Part shown: one piece after another, positions 55,121-64,000 of the stretch
Layout of the letters: each line of letters opens with the position of its first letter
Position numbering within the stretch: position 1 is the first letter of the stretch
Source of the DNA: Methylococcales bacterium
GTDB taxonomy: Bacteria > Pseudomonadota > Gammaproteobacteria > Methylococcales > Methylomonadaceae
Assembly (NCBI GenBank): GCA_030753675.1
Contig: JASMBU010000001.1
Span: 148,356 to 212,355 of the forward strand
Direction: 5' to 3'
DNA length: 64,000 nt
Notes under the pieces: generated by a model
The model's input: only the letters and a program-made list of their open reading frames with translations
Told to the model about the DNA's origin: nothing
The model's database searches: none
Program-made: the position numbers and the translations under genes

Positions 55121-56545
55121 ATGGTTAGAAAATTAGTCAGTGGATTGAGTGTTTTGTTTTGGATGGCAAGTTCGTCGGTGTTTGCTCAATTACCAGATTT
55201 TACGCAATTGGTAAAAGAACAAAGTCGCGCAGTAGTGAATGTCAGTACCGTGCATAAAGGCCCGGAAATTAATGATCAATCGGGTGGTTCATTGCAGCCT
55301 GGGCAAGTTCCGATGGAAGAGTTTTTGAAACGCTTTTTTGAGGGGCAAGGTCAGCGACCGGGTCCAGGGCCACAGGGGCCACACGGAGGGCCAAGAGGAT
55401 CTAATTCGCTCGGATCAGGTTTTATCATTTCTGAAGAGGGTTATATCCTAACGAATCATCATGTGATTCAAGGTGCTGATGAAATTATTGTTAAGTTATC
55501 TGATCGACGTGAATTAATAGCGACATTGGTGGGTTCAGACCCTCGTACGGATGTCGCCTTGTTAAAAGTTCAAGCGCATTCTTTGCCTGTTGTCCAAATT
55601 GGTGAGGTTGATGCCTTACAAGTTGGAGAATGGGTGTTAGCGATTGGTACCCCTTTCGGATTTGAACATTCAGTAACCGCAGGTATTGTGAGTGCGAAAG
55701 GGCGTAGCCTCCCGGGAGATAATTATGTGCCCTTTATTCAGACTGATGTGGCTATTAATCCAGGTAACTCGGGCGGCCCTTTATTTAATCTTAAAGGTCA
55801 GGTTATTGGTATGAATTCCCAGATTGTTAGTCGGTCAGGCGGGTATATGGGGCTTTCGTTTGCCATTCCAATGGATGTGGTTATGACGATTGTTGATCAG
55901 TTAAAAGACGGTGGTCAAGTGGCAAGAGGGTGGCTGGGTGTTCATATACAAGATGTTACCAGTGATTTGGCAGAGTCTTTTGGGATGGAGCGACCTTATG
56001 GTGCTGTTGTTGCGAAAGTACTTCCCGATGGTCCTGCGGCGCAGTCAGATTTACAAGCAGGTGACGTGATTATTGAGTTTGAAGGGAAAGCGATTGAATT
56101 GTCATCAGAATTGCCCCCATTGGTCGGGATAACGCCGGTTAACAAAGTCGCTACGTTGAAGTTGGTTCGAGCAGGTAAAGTTAAGGTGATCGCGGTTAAG
56201 ATTGGTTTGTTACCTGAACAGTCTCAAAGTGCTTTGGCGAGTACACAGCAATTCCATCAAGTGTCGAATAGGCTTGGTTTGGTAGCTGTTGAGTTGACGC
56301 CCGAACAAAGAAACCAATTGCAATTGTCGAGCCAGGGCGTTCTGGTTCACAGTGTTTCAAAGGACCCTGCTAGAGCGGCTGGAATGCAACCGGGCGATGT
56401 GATTTTAAGAATTCAGAATAATGTCGTTCGAAACTTGGCTGCATTTGATAAAATAGTGCAGGGTTTACCCGTGGGCAAGTCAATTTCTATATTGATTGAG
56501 CGTCAAGGTAGGCGTTTGTTTTTACCAATCAAAATAGATAAATAA
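55121..56545 (+). CDS. degP: Periplasmic serine protease/chaperone DegP (MucD type)
   Basis: This 474-residue protease has a signal peptide (residues ~1-23, VFA), the catalytic triad in ILTNHHVI (His), DPRTDVALL (Asp) and [10 protein letters not shown] (Ser), and two C-terminal PDZ domains (LGVHIQDV and LGLVAVEL). A proline/glycine-rich segment precedes the protease domain. It removes misfolded envelope proteins and is a sigma-E target; its place after rpoE-rseC matches MucD. ATG 55121 follows GAGGGTGAG. Confidence 0.95.
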   Translation: MVRKLVSGLSVLFWMASSSVFAQLPDFTQLVKEQSRAVVNVSTVHKGPEINDQSGGSLQPGQVPMEEFLKRFFEGQGQRPGPGPQGPHGGPRGSNSLGSGFIISEEGYILTNHHVIQGADEIIVKLSDRRELIATLVGSDPRTDVALLKVQAHSLPVVQIGEVDALQVGEWVLAIGTPFGFEHSVTAGIVSAKGRSLPGDNYVPFIQTDVAINPGNSGGPLFNLKGQVIGMNSQIVSRSGGYMGLSFAIPMDVVMTIVDQLKDGGQVARGWLGVHIQDVTSDLAESFGMERPYGAVVAKVLPDGPAAQSDLQAGDVIIEFEGKAIELSSELPPLVGITPVNKVATLKLVRAGKVKVIAVKIGLLPEQSQSALASTQQFHQVSNRLGLVAVELTPEQRNQLQLSSQGVLVHSVSKDPARAAGMQPGDVILRIQNNVVRNLAAFDKIVQGLPVGKSISILIERQGRRLFLPIKIDK

Positions 56546-56547
56546 TA

Positions 56548-58347
56548 GTGGATCAAAAAAATATACGGAATTTTTCAATTATCGCTCACATCGATCATGG
56601 GAAATCAACATTGGCAGATCGTTTTATTCAGGTTTGTGGCGGCCTAACTGATCGTGAAATGGAGGCGCAGGTTCTTGACTCTATGGATTTGGAGCGTGAG
56701 CGAGGTATTACCATTAAGGCGCAAAGTGTGACCTTGGATTTTCAATCAAAAACGGGGGAAATCTATCAGTTAAACTTTATTGATACACCTGGGCATGTGG
56801 ATTTCTCCTATGAAGTATCAAGATCTTTAGCCGCTTGTGAGGGTGCGTTATTAGTTGTGGATGCCGCACAAGGGGTTGAGGCGCAAAGTGTGGCTAATTG
56901 CTATACCGCCATTGAGCAAGGTTTGGAAGTGCTTCCGGTTTTGAATAAGATTGATTTGCCATCAGCAGACCCTGAGCGCGTTGTTAAAGAAATAGAGGAT
57001 ATTATTGGGGTCCCTGCGGATCATGCGCTAAAAATCAGTGCTAAAACGGGCGTGGGTATAGAAGATGTTATGGAGCAGTTGATTGAAAAAATACCAGCGC
57101 CAGGCGGGGATAACACGCAACCATTACAAGCCTTAATTATTGACTCTTGGTTTGATCCTTACTTGGGTGTGGTGTCATTAATTAGGGTTATGAATGGCCG
57201 TGTTCGTCGGAAACAGAAAATTACGTTAATGTCTTCAGGGCGCACATTCTTAGTGGAACAAGTCGGTGTGTTTTCGCCAAAAAGAGAAAACAGAGCAGTC
57301 TTAGAGTGTGGTGAAGTAGGTTTTTTGGTTGCCGGTATCAAGGATATTTTTGGTGCGCCGGTCGGTGATACGATCACTTTGACTGAAAGTCCTGCGTTAG
57401 AGCCTTTAGAAGGTTTTCAGGAGGTTCAGCCTCGGGTCTTTGCAGGGCTTTATCCGGTGACTTCGGATGATTATGAAGGGTTGCGTGAGTCGCTTGATAA
57501 ATTACGGTTAAATGATGCGGCATTACAGTTTGAGCCGGAGACTTCAGAGGCTTTGGGTTTTGGGTTTCGTTGTGGTTTTTTAGGAATGCTCCATATGGAG
57601 ATTATTCAAGAGCGCTTGGAGCGTGAATATGACCTTGATTTAATTACAACGGCACCAACAGTCGTTTATGAGGTTGCGTTACATAATGGCGAGGTGATGT
57701 TAATTGATAACCCGTCTAAATTGCCCGATGCAGGGACGGTTTTGGAAATCAGGGAGCCGGTGATTGAAGCTAATATATTAGTTCCTCAGGAGTATTTAGG
57801 GGGCGTTATAGGGCTTTGTGTCGAGAAGCGGGGTGTTCAAAAAAATATGCAATATACGGGGTCGCAGGTTTCGTTAAGTTACGAGTTACCACTTAGCGAA
57901 GTTGTTTTAGACTTTTTTGATCGACTAAAGTCAATCAGTCGAGGTTATGCCTCTTTTGATTATGAATTTAAGCGCTTTCAAGCTGGTGATTTAGTTAAGC
58001 TCGATGTGCTGATTAATGGCGATCGTGTGGATGCCTTGTCGTTAATTATTCATCGCGATGGGATTCAATACAAAGGTAGGGATTTGGTCGATAAAATGAA
58101 AGATTTAATTCCTAGGCAGATGTTTGATGTTGCTATTCAAGCCGCAATCGGTGCCAAGGTGGTTGCGCGCTCTACGGTTAAGGCAATGCGAAAAAATGTT
58201 ACTGCTAAGTGTTATGGTGGGGATATCTCTCGTAAAAGAAAGTTGCTCGAAAAGCAGAAAGCCGGTAAGAAGAGAATGAAGCAGGTTGGGCGAATTGATA
58301 TTCCTCAAGAGGCATTTCTGGCAGTACTTCGAATGGGTAAAGATTAA
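56548..58347 (+). CDS. lepA: Elongation factor 4
   Basis: This 599-residue GTPase has [15 protein letters not shown] (G1), ERGITIKAQ (G2), [15 protein letters not shown] (G3), NKIDLPSA (G4) and SAKTG (G5), then the LepA C-terminal region ending [13 protein letters not shown]. It acts on stalled ribosomes. Start GTG at 56548, 2 bases after degP. The lepA-lepB pair is conserved. Confidence 0.97.
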   Translation: MDQKNIRNFSIIAHIDHGKSTLADRFIQVCGGLTDREMEAQVLDSMDLERERGITIKAQSVTLDFQSKTGEIYQLNFIDTPGHVDFSYEVSRSLAACEGALLVVDAAQGVEAQSVANCYTAIEQGLEVLPVLNKIDLPSADPERVVKEIEDIIGVPADHALKISAKTGVGIEDVMEQLIEKIPAPGGDNTQPLQALIIDSWFDPYLGVVSLIRVMNGRVRRKQKITLMSSGRTFLVEQVGVFSPKRENRAVLECGEVGFLVAGIKDIFGAPVGDTITLTESPALEPLEGFQEVQPRVFAGLYPVTSDDYEGLRESLDKLRLNDAALQFEPETSEALGFGFRCGFLGMLHMEIIQERLEREYDLDLITTAPTVVYEVALHNGEVMLIDNPSKLPDAGTVLEIREPVIEANILVPQEYLGGVIGLCVEKRGVQKNMQYTGSQVSLSYELPLSEVVLDFFDRLKSISRGYASFDYEFKRFQAGDLVKLDVLINGDRVDALSLIIHRDGIQYKGRDLVDKMKDLIPRQMFDVAIQAAIGAKVVARSTVKAMRKNVTAKCYGGDISRKRKLLEKQKAGKKRMKQVGRIDIPQEAFLAVLRMGKD

Positions 58348-58413
58348 ATTGGTTTTTTAACAGGTTTAAAAGATCGACTTTTTTTAAGGTATAAATCATC
58401 TAAGGAATTATAA

Positions 58414-59190
58414 GTGGATTTTGATTTTTCTTTTTTTCTCGTAGTAGCAACGTTTATTTCTGGTGCAATCATGTTGCTTTATAAGCTTTTTGGTGAGCCC
58501 GATGCGGTGTACGATGAAGCGGAAGACGGGCCGTTGTTGCTTGAATATGCACGGTCATTTTTTCCAGTGGTGCTTGTGGTTTTGTTGCTGCGTTCATTTT
58601 TAATTGAGCCCTTTCGAATTCCCTCATCATCAATGATGCCTTCCTTACTGATTGGTGATTTTATTTTGGTCAATAAATATGCCTACGGTGTCAGGTTGCC
58701 TGTTCTTCATACTAAGGTGATTGAAGTCGGTCAACCAGAGCGTGGCGATGCGATTGTGTTTAGATACCCCAAGACTCCTGAGGTTGATTATATTAAACGA
58801 GTTGTGGGTCTTCCAGGAGATCGCATTTCTTACTATAAGAAGCAGGTGTTTCTAAATGGGAAGTTGGTTAATCGAGTCTCTCTAGGGTCGTATGTGGGTG
58901 TCGGACAAGGTACTAAAATGACAGGGGCTGAGCATTTTGTTGAAAGCTTCGATGGCAGAGAACACGAAATTTTATTGCAGCTTAAACGTTCCAATACTGA
59001 AGGGGAATGGCTCGTTCCAGCAGGCCATTATTTTGTCATGGGTGACAACCGTGATAACAGTAACGATAGTCGTTATTGGGGTTTTGTTCCTGAGCAAAAC
59101 TTAGTTGGGAAGGCGTTTTATATTTGGATGAATTGGGATTGGCAACATAAAGGTATTGGCTTTGAACGTATTGGTACTGTGCTTGAATAG
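58414..59190 (+). CDS. lepB: Signal peptidase I
   Basis: This 258-residue membrane protease has two N-terminal helices (residues ~5-22 and ~45-65), then IPSSSMMPSLLIGDF with catalytic Ser73 and DYIKRVVGLPGD with catalytic Lys128, plus GDNRDNSNDSRYWGFV. It cleaves signal peptides of secreted proteins at the outer face of the inner membrane. The start is GTG at 58414. Confidence 0.96.
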   Translation: MDFDFSFFLVVATFISGAIMLLYKLFGEPDAVYDEAEDGPLLLEYARSFFPVVLVVLLLRSFLIEPFRIPSSSMMPSLLIGDFILVNKYAYGVRLPVLHTKVIEVGQPERGDAIVFRYPKTPEVDYIKRVVGLPGDRISYYKKQVFLNGKLVNRVSLGSYVGVGQGTKMTGAEHFVESFDGREHEILLQLKRSNTEGEWLVPAGHYFVMGDNRDNSNDSRYWGFVPEQNLVGKAFYIWMNWDWQHKGIGFERIGTVLE

Positions 59191-59228
59191 ACTATGTTTA
59201 ACGCAATAGGTTAAGCGTGGGGATAAGC

Positions 59229-59606
59229 ATGGAATTAATAAGAAAACAGTTGGGTTTAAGTTTTGTGGGTGTATTACTGATTGTCGGAGTGTTGGCAGTA
59301 ACAGGTTTCTTTACCGTTAAGGTGGGATTGGTTTATTTTAATCATTATTAGGTGAAGTCAGTTCTTGATGTATTAGAGAGTGAGTAACCGGTAGCGCAAC
59401 GATCAATTACTGAAATAAAGCGTTTTGTAGCAAAGTATTTTTCATTAAACAGTATTGATTATATACATCCTGGCGATGTAAAACTGGAGTAGAAAGTGGC
59501 CTCGATAAATATACAAGTGGATTATGAAGTTGTTAAGCCTATGGTAGGTAACTTGAGTGTTTTAATTAGTTTTTCTGAAGTTAAAAGTTTAAAGGTGGTT
59601 TTTTGA
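59229..59606 (+). pseudogene. DUF4845 gene with three in-frame stop codons
   Basis: From ATG 59229, preceded by GGGGATAAGC, one frame runs to TGA 59604-59606 with no frameshift. It encodes a DUF4845-like protein: membrane anchor (GLSFVGVLLIVGVLAVTGFF, residues ~9-28), then VKSVLDVLESE, SITEIKRFVAKYFSLN and VDYEVVKPMVGNLSVLISF. It is cut by TAG at codon 41 (59349), TAA at codon 53 (59385) and TAG at codon 88 (59490). DUF4845 genes normally lie between lepB and rnc, so identity is secure. At least three nonsense changes and no indel mark recent or constrained decay. The last 4 bases overlap rnc. Confidence 0.9.
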
Positions 59607-60295
59607 CTAGAGAGCCTAAGGCCTTATTAAGAAAGCTCGGACTACAGTTTAATGATGTTGAGCTTTTTAGTGTTGCATTAACGCATCGTAGTGCCGGAGA
59701 AAAGAATAACGAAAGGCTAGAGTTTTTAGGCGATGCCATTTTAGGCTTTGTCATTGCGGATGCTTTGTGGAAGCAATTTCCTAAGGCCAGTGAAGGAGAT
59801 TTGAGTCGATTAAGAGCGAGTCTTGTTAATCAAACGACATTAGCGGACATTGCCCGGGAACTACATTTGGGGGATTATCTCATTATGGGTTCAGGGGAAT
59901 TAAAAAGTGGTGGTTTTCGGCGTGATTCAATTCTTTCTGATGCTGTGGAATCAATTATGGGCGCTATTTTGACAGATCAGGGTTTTACCGTTTGTCGGGA
60001 ATGGGTATTAAGCATTTTTTCTGAAAGACTTTCGCAGTTAAGTACTGATAATTGGAAAAAAGATCCCAAAACGCGGTTGCAGGAGTATTTACAAGCTCAG
60101 CAGTTAGAATTGCCTGTTTATCAATTATTGGCAGAATCTGGGCAGCCCCATGTCAAACATTTTACGATTGAATGCCATGTTTGCATGATAGAAGAGCCTG
60201 TAACAGGAGCTGGAACGTCAAGAAAGAAAGCCGAGCAAGAGGCGGCCGAACAGATGTTAAAGCGAATTTCAAAATCAACAGGGATGCAGCTATGA
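59603..60295 (+). CDS. rnc: Ribonuclease III
   Basis: This 230-residue endonuclease has the catalytic NERLEFLGDAIL, the downstream SDAVESIMGAI, and a C-terminal double-stranded RNA-binding domain (DPKTRLQEYLQAQ to GTSRKKAEQEAAEQML). It processes rRNA precursors and other structured RNAs. The start TTG at 59603 follows AAAGGTGG by about 5 bases and overlaps the stop of the DUF4845 remnant. It overlaps era by 4 bases. Confidence 0.95.
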   Translation: MTREPKALLRKLGLQFNDVELFSVALTHRSAGEKNNERLEFLGDAILGFVIADALWKQFPKASEGDLSRLRASLVNQTTLADIARELHLGDYLIMGSGELKSGGFRRDSILSDAVESIMGAILTDQGFTVCREWVLSIFSERLSQLSTDNWKKDPKTRLQEYLQAQQLELPVYQLLAESGQPHVKHFTIECHVCMIEEPVTGAGTSRKKAEQEAAEQMLKRISKSTGMQL

Positions 60296-61173
60296 ATTGT
60301 GGTTATGTTGCGCTCATTGGGCGCCCCAATGTCGGTAAGTCGACATTAATGAATCATCTTTTAGGCCAAAAAATCAGTATTACTTCACGAAAGCCGCAAA
60401 CCACACGACACCAAATATTAGGGATTAAGACAACTGATTTGGGCCAAGCTATTTTTGTCGATACACCTGGGATGCATGATGGAGAACAACGGGCACTTAA
60501 CCGGTACCTTAATCGCACGGCGGACACCTCTTTGCTTGGGGTTGATTTGGTGGTTTGGTTAATAGACAGTCTGGAGTGGCATGAGTATGACGATGTGATT
60601 GTTAAGAAGCTACACCGTGCAGGGATACCGGTGATTTTAGCGGTTAACAAGGTTGATCGGGTTAAGGATAAACAAGCGATGCTACCTTTTTTTGCTGAGG
60701 CGGGTGAGAAGTATCCATTTGTAGAAATTATTCCTGTATCCGCATTAAAAGGTGACAATTTAGAGCAATTAGAACAAATTCTTATGAAGCGGTTGCCATC
60801 GTCTGCATTGATTTATCCAGAAGATCAGATTACAGATCGTCCGGAGCGATTTTTAACGGCGGAAATTATTCGTGAAAAGTTAATCAGACGTCTGGGGCAG
60901 GAATTACCCCATGCGTTAACAGTAGAAATCGAGCGCTATGAAGAAAAGCCTGCGATTACGCGTATCTATGCCATTGTATGGGTTGAGAGAGATACGCAGA
61001 AAAATATTGTGATTGGTAAGCAAGGCGCTTTATTGAAAAGTATTGGTATCGATGCGCGCCAAGATATTGAGGTTTTAATTGATAATAAGGTTTATTTGCA
61101 GCTTTGGGTTAAAGTTAAAAAAGGGTGGGCGAATAATGAGCGTGCTTTAAATAGTTTGGGGTTTAATGAGTAG
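60292..61173 (+). CDS. era: GTPase Era
   Basis: This 293-residue protein has Walker A GRPNVGKST, TTRHQILG (switch I), DTPGMHD (G3), NKVDRVKD (G4), and a C-terminal KH domain with IVIGKQGALLKSIG. It is essential for 16S rRNA maturation and 30S assembly. The ATG overlaps the rnc stop (ATGA), the conserved rnc-era coupling. Confidence 0.97.
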   Translation: MNCGYVALIGRPNVGKSTLMNHLLGQKISITSRKPQTTRHQILGIKTTDLGQAIFVDTPGMHDGEQRALNRYLNRTADTSLLGVDLVVWLIDSLEWHEYDDVIVKKLHRAGIPVILAVNKVDRVKDKQAMLPFFAEAGEKYPFVEIIPVSALKGDNLEQLEQILMKRLPSSALIYPEDQITDRPERFLTAEIIREKLIRRLGQELPHALTVEIERYEEKPAITRIYAIVWVERDTQKNIVIGKQGALLKSIGIDARQDIEVLIDNKVYLQLWVKVKKGWANNERALNSLGFNE

Positions 61174-61888
61174 CCATGCTGTTTTTTCGCAGACTGCTTT
61201 TGTTTTACATACTCGAAAATACCGCGAGACGAGTCTTTTAGTTGATGTGTTTACGTGTGATTACGGCATGATCACCATGGTGGCTAAAGGAGTGCGTAAA
61301 AAAAATTCAAAATGGGCCGGTGTTTTACAATGTTTTCAGCTTTTGGAGCTTTCTTTTACGGGACGTTCTGAATTAAAAACATTAACCGGAGCAACATTGC
61401 TTTCCCAGAGCGTTACACTGACAGGAATGAGGCTCTATTGTGGCCTTTACTTAAATGAGCTTTTGAGTTGTTTTTTACAGAAACGGGATGCGCATCCCGA
61501 CGTATTTGAAGATTATCGACAGTGTCTTGTTCAATTGGCATCGGCAAGTTCTATAGAGTCGGTTCTGCGTATTTTTGAACTAACCTTGCTGGAAAATTTG
61601 GGGTATGGTTTGCAATTAGAACATGACTCGGTGACAGAACAACCTATTGATCCGAATAAATACTACGAATACGTAAGAGAAAAAGGCCCCGTGCAAACAG
61701 TAGGGCAAGGTTTTTCGGGTAAAAGCCTGATTGCTTTAAGGAAAAAAACATTAACTGATGAGCGGGTTAGAAAAGAGGCTAAGCAGTTGATGCGCCAACT
61801 CATTGATTTTCATTTACAAGGGCGAGAGCTTAAAAGTCGTGTGCTAATGAGTCAGTTTGTCCGACAGCAGTCGGAGATAAGCCGTTAA
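61166..61888 (+). CDS. recO: DNA repair protein RecO
   Basis: This 240-residue protein has the N-terminal OB-fold start FVLHTRKYRETSLLVDVFT, GVRKKNSKWAG and a helical C-terminal part with YLNELLSCFL. RecO anneals single strands and helps RecR load RecA. It overlaps era by 8 bases and precedes pdxJ by 24 bases, the standard era-recO-pdxJ order. Confidence 0.94.
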   Translation: MSSHAVFSQTAFVLHTRKYRETSLLVDVFTCDYGMITMVAKGVRKKNSKWAGVLQCFQLLELSFTGRSELKTLTGATLLSQSVTLTGMRLYCGLYLNELLSCFLQKRDAHPDVFEDYRQCLVQLASASSIESVLRIFELTLLENLGYGLQLEHDSVTEQPIDPNKYYEYVREKGPVQTVGQGFSGKSLIALRKKTLTDERVRKEAKQLMRQLIDFHLQGRELKSRVLMSQFVRQQSEISR

Positions 61889-61912
61889 GTAGGATTAAAA
61901 AAAGGTTAAAAG

Positions 61913-62650
61913 ATGAAGCAATCGGTTATTTTATTAGGCGTTAATATTGATCATGTCGCAACGCTACGGCAAGCACGAGGAACCACTTATCCTGAGCCTA
62001 TTGAAGCGGCGCTGATGGCTGAGAAGGCCGGTGCTGACAGTATAACAGCGCACCTTCGTGAGGATCGCCGTCACATCCAAGACCGTGATATTTATCTGCT
62101 GAAAAATTTGATTCACACGCGGTTAAACTTAGAAATGGCGGTGACTGATGAAATGGTAGAAATAGCCATGGATGTGCAGCCACAGGCCTGCTGTTTGGTC
62201 CCTGAGAAAAGAGCTGAGTTAACTACCGAAGGCGGGTTAGATGTCAGAGCGGCGCTACCCAAAATTAAAGCGGCTTGTCAGCAGTTAGCAACGATCAATA
62301 CGGAGGTGTCCTTATTTATTGATCCAGATAAATTGCAAATTGATGCGGCTGTTGAAGCCGGTGCGTCGGTTATTGAATTGCACACCGGTACTTATGCCGA
62401 TGCTAAAACAATTGTTGAGCAGCGTGTTGAGTTGCAACGGATTAAAAAGGCAGCAGCTTATGCTTTTAGTCAAGGCTTACAAGTGAATGCAGGGCATGGA
62501 TTGACTTATCACAATATTGAGGCAATCGCTAAAATTCCTGAGTTGGTTGAATTAAATATTGGCCATTCGATTATCGCTCGAGCAGTTCTTAGCGGGTTGC
62601 CGGAAGCGGTTAGAGAAATGAAGACTTTAATGCGGGCTAGCCGCTTGTGA
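61913..62650 (+). CDS. pdxJ: Pyridoxine 5-phosphate synthase
   Basis: This 245-residue TIM-barrel enzyme makes pyridoxine 5-phosphate, the last ring-forming step of vitamin B6 synthesis. Motifs are [48 protein letters not shown] and [11 protein letters not shown]. The usual downstream acpS is not present in the window after it. A weak hairpin follows at 62674-62706. Confidence 0.96.
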   Translation: MKQSVILLGVNIDHVATLRQARGTTYPEPIEAALMAEKAGADSITAHLREDRRHIQDRDIYLLKNLIHTRLNLEMAVTDEMVEIAMDVQPQACCLVPEKRAELTTEGGLDVRAALPKIKAACQQLATINTEVSLFIDPDKLQIDAAVEAGASVIELHTGTYADAKTIVEQRVELQRIKKAAAYAFSQGLQVNAGHGLTYHNIEAIAKIPELVELNIGHSIIARAVLSGLPEAVREMKTLMRASRL

Positions 62651-62673
62651 TTATTTTGGAATATAAACAAAGA

Positions 62674-62706
62674 TGTCAGGACTTTTTAGTCTGGCACTTT
62701 GATTTT
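62674..62706 (+). terminator. Terminator after pdxJ
   Basis: TGTCAGGACT (62674-62683) pairs with AGTCTGGCA (62688-62696) with one bulge and one G-T pair, and a T-rich stretch follows. It separates pdxJ from the convergent sigma-54 gene. Confidence 0.6.
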
Positions 62707-62724
62707 TAGGATAGGGTCAGCGAG

Positions 62725-63684
62725 CTAGCGCGTGCTGAGGGCGTGTTTTTGAATACGGTACAGTAAGGTGTCGCGACTGATGCCGAGTAGGCGTGCCGAT
62801 TTACTACGATTGCCATTAGTTCGCGATAAGGCTTGATGAATAAGGTCAGCTTCTAGTGCATCAAGGTTGATACCGGCTTCAGGTAAAACAGAAATACCGC
62901 CTTTGTTTTGGGTCGTTAGTTGGCTGACAAACTCTTTCGGGAGATTTTCCGGTTCGAGTGTTTTTCCCGGTAACAGTACGCTGACGCGCTCACAAAGATT
63001 TTTAAGTTCACGAATATTGCCGGGCCATGAATAACCCCGTAATTGCTTTAAACTGAGGGTGCTGAATTTAGCATTCTGCACGCCATACTGGGAGGCGAAT
63101 TTTTTTAAGTAAAAGGTGCATAAACCCTCAATATCTTCAGTGCGCTGGTTAAGCGCCGGGAGTTCTAAAGGGACAATATTGAGGCGAAAAAACAGATCGG
63201 ATCTGAAAAGCCCTTGTTTTATTTTGTCATCGAGGTTGGAATTAGTGGCAGAAATGACGCGAACATCCAAGGTAAGTGCTTGGGTGCTTCCGACCGGTAA
63301 GCATTCGCCGGTTTCTAGAAAGCGTAACAATTTGGCTTGAACGGACAGGCCTAAAGAATCAATTTCATCGAGAAACAAGGTGCCATTGTGAGCGGCTTGT
63401 AAGAGTCCTTTCTTATCGGTGTCAGCACCGGTAAAGGCACCTTTTTTGTGGCCAAAAAGTTCAGATTCAACAATCCCTTCAGGGAGTGTTGCACAATTTA
63501 TTTTTATAAAAGGCCGTTCTGCGCGCGGGCCGCTTTGCTGGATTGCGGTGGCTAAGATTTCTTTACCGGTGCCTGTAGGTCCTTTAATCAGAATGCCAAC
63601 ATCGCTAAAAGCAATCATTTGCGCACTACGAACAACACTTTCCAGTAGGGGTGATTGACCGAGAATGTTCGAAAATTTATTCAT
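62725..63684 (-). CDS. Sigma-54-dependent transcriptional activator without sensor domain
   Basis: This 319-residue protein starts directly with the AAA+ domain: Walker A GPTGTGKE (~residues 35-42), GAFTGA contact loop, LFLDEID Walker B, FRLNIVPLELPAL and SWPGNIRELKNL. The C-terminal Fis-type helix-turn-helix NRSKSARLLGISRDTLLYRI binds DNA. It lacks the usual receiver or PAS/GAF domain, like PspF, so it must be controlled by another protein or by expression. The target promoters are unknown. Start follows an A/T-rich stretch with no clear ribosome site. Confidence 0.87.
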   Translation of the reverse strand: MNKFSNILGQSPLLESVVRSAQMIAFSDVGILIKGPTGTGKEILATAIQQSGPRAERPFIKINCATLPEGIVESELFGHKKGAFTGADTDKKGLLQAAHNGTLFLDEIDSLGLSVQAKLLRFLETGECLPVGSTQALTLDVRVISATNSNLDDKIKQGLFRSDLFFRLNIVPLELPALNQRTEDIEGLCTFYLKKFASQYGVQNAKFSTLSLKQLRGYSWPGNIRELKNLCERVSVLLPGKTLEPENLPKEFVSQLTTQNKGGISVLPEAGINLDALEADLIHQALSRTNGNRSKSARLLGISRDTLLYRIQKHALSTR

Positions 63685-63762
63685 CGCTTTTTTTATTTTT
63701 TTGATCGAATATTTATTTATGGCCTATTTAGCGGGATTAAATCGACCGAAATAAGACCTTAC

Positions 63763-64000
63763 TTAATGCATTTTCAGTGGAATGAGATCGGGCGCAATAG
63801 CAAAACCGGCTAATACAATGAGCAGCAGTCCTGCAAACCAACGAAAAAATTTCACTCGTGAAAGTTTTGTCATCAAGTTTGTCATTATACCCACACTTAA
63901 AACCGCAGGTAAAGTCCCTAGGCCAAAAGCGAGCATAGTGAGTGCGCTACGGGTGACATCGCCGGTTGTAGCCGCTAAGGCGAGCGCAGTATAAACCAGT
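63763..64000 (-). CDS. TauE/SafE-like (DsbD-fold) membrane protein, C-terminal part cut by window edge
   Basis: The minus strand from 64000 reads LVYTALALAATTGDVTRSAL and continues MLAFGLGTLPAVLSVG, then a final helix AGLLLIVLAGFAIAP, to a TAA at 63763-63765. This is the end of the small sulfite-exporter TauE/SafE-like family with the DsbD-type membrane fold, often next to cytochrome cbb3 maturation genes. Only about 79 residues are present. Its stop lies 78 bases before the sigma-54 gene. Confidence 0.8.
   Translation of the reverse strand, partial: LVYTALALAATTGDVTRSALTMLAFGLGTLPAVLSVGIMTNLMTKLSRVKFFRWFAGLLLIVLAGFAIAPDLIPLKMH

Noticed and set aside
59349..59492. Selenocysteine or pyrrolysine at the DUF4845 stops
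   Set aside because: Two different stop codons (TAG and TAA) are used, neither is TGA, and no SECIS-like hairpin or pyl gene is visible.
1..64000. tRNA, rRNA, CRISPR arrays, prophage or integron structures
   Set aside because: None seen: gaps are short, no cloverleaf, repeat-spacer pattern, integrase or phage genes were recognised.

Overview
The window looks like chromosomal DNA of an A+T-rich gammaproteobacterium, probably a free-living marine or aquatic one. The blocks rpoE-rseC-degP-lepA-lepB-rnc-era-recO-pdxJ, dusB-fis-purH-purD, aroQ-accB-accC-prmA and lptM-lysA-dapF are typical of that class. The order Thiotrichales or a neighbour is plausible, but I cannot fix a genus. No rRNA, tRNA, CRISPR array or prophage was seen. 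Coding density is high and most genes are housekeeping genes.

Region by region. 1-4462 (minus) is one tight run of a tungstate-type ABC ATPase, TRAP permeases dctQ and dctM, lptM, lysA and the start of dapF. 4610-6324 (plus) holds the tungstate-binding protein gene tupA and a ketosamine-kinase-like gene. 6367-8181 has an unknown membrane-anchored secreted protein and a broken fetB. 8265-11833 is a nitrosative-stress unit: a CRP/FNR-family regulator, hcp and an hcp-reductase gene, with a perfect FNR/DNR box between regulator and hcp. 11865-18092 has an IS3 scrap, DUF2782, NADH dehydrogenase type II, a YcxB-like protein, a heme-degrading-type monooxygenase, an ABC-F ATPase and a dead histidine kinase. 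18255-21892 ends in a four-gene module of two DUF1538 membrane proteins, a PII-like protein and a CBS-pair protein. 22183-25614 is phoB-phoR behind a Pho box, then a TSUP transporter and DUF1439. 25745-29010 is the complete sodium-pumping oxaloacetate decarboxylase (oadGAB). 29228-44368 is mostly housekeeping: msrB, apeB, purine synthesis, dusB-fis, aroQ-accBC-prmA, the periplasmic thiol genes dsbD and a TlpA-like gene, cutA, fxsA and uvrD. 44412-49691 is a heavy-metal RND pump (czcBA) without an outer-membrane channel gene, plus two small lipoproteins. 49745-51192 is mobA-fdhD, 51408-53703 is nudF and nadB, 53849-62650 is the rpoE to pdxJ block, and 62725-64000 is a sensorless sigma-54 activator and the end of a TauE/SafE-like gene.

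How the parts connect. tupA/tupC, mobA and fdhD together point to molybdenum- or tungsten-dependent formate dehydrogenase activity elsewhere in the genome. hcp and its reductase under an FNR/DNR box suggest life at changing oxygen with nitric oxide exposure. PhoBR, the PII-like module and the sodium pump point to nutrient and ion control in a saline habitat.

The most unusual points are: the DUF1538/PII-like/CBS module; a DUF4845 gene between lepB and rnc whose frame is intact over its whole length but carries three in-frame stops; an rpoE-rseC-degP locus with no rseA or rseB; several transport systems each lacking one subunit gene locally (TupB, DctP, CzcC); and four decayed genes (fetB, a histidine kinase, DUF4845, an IS3 orfA). 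Assignments rest on motif recognition only; no database search was run.
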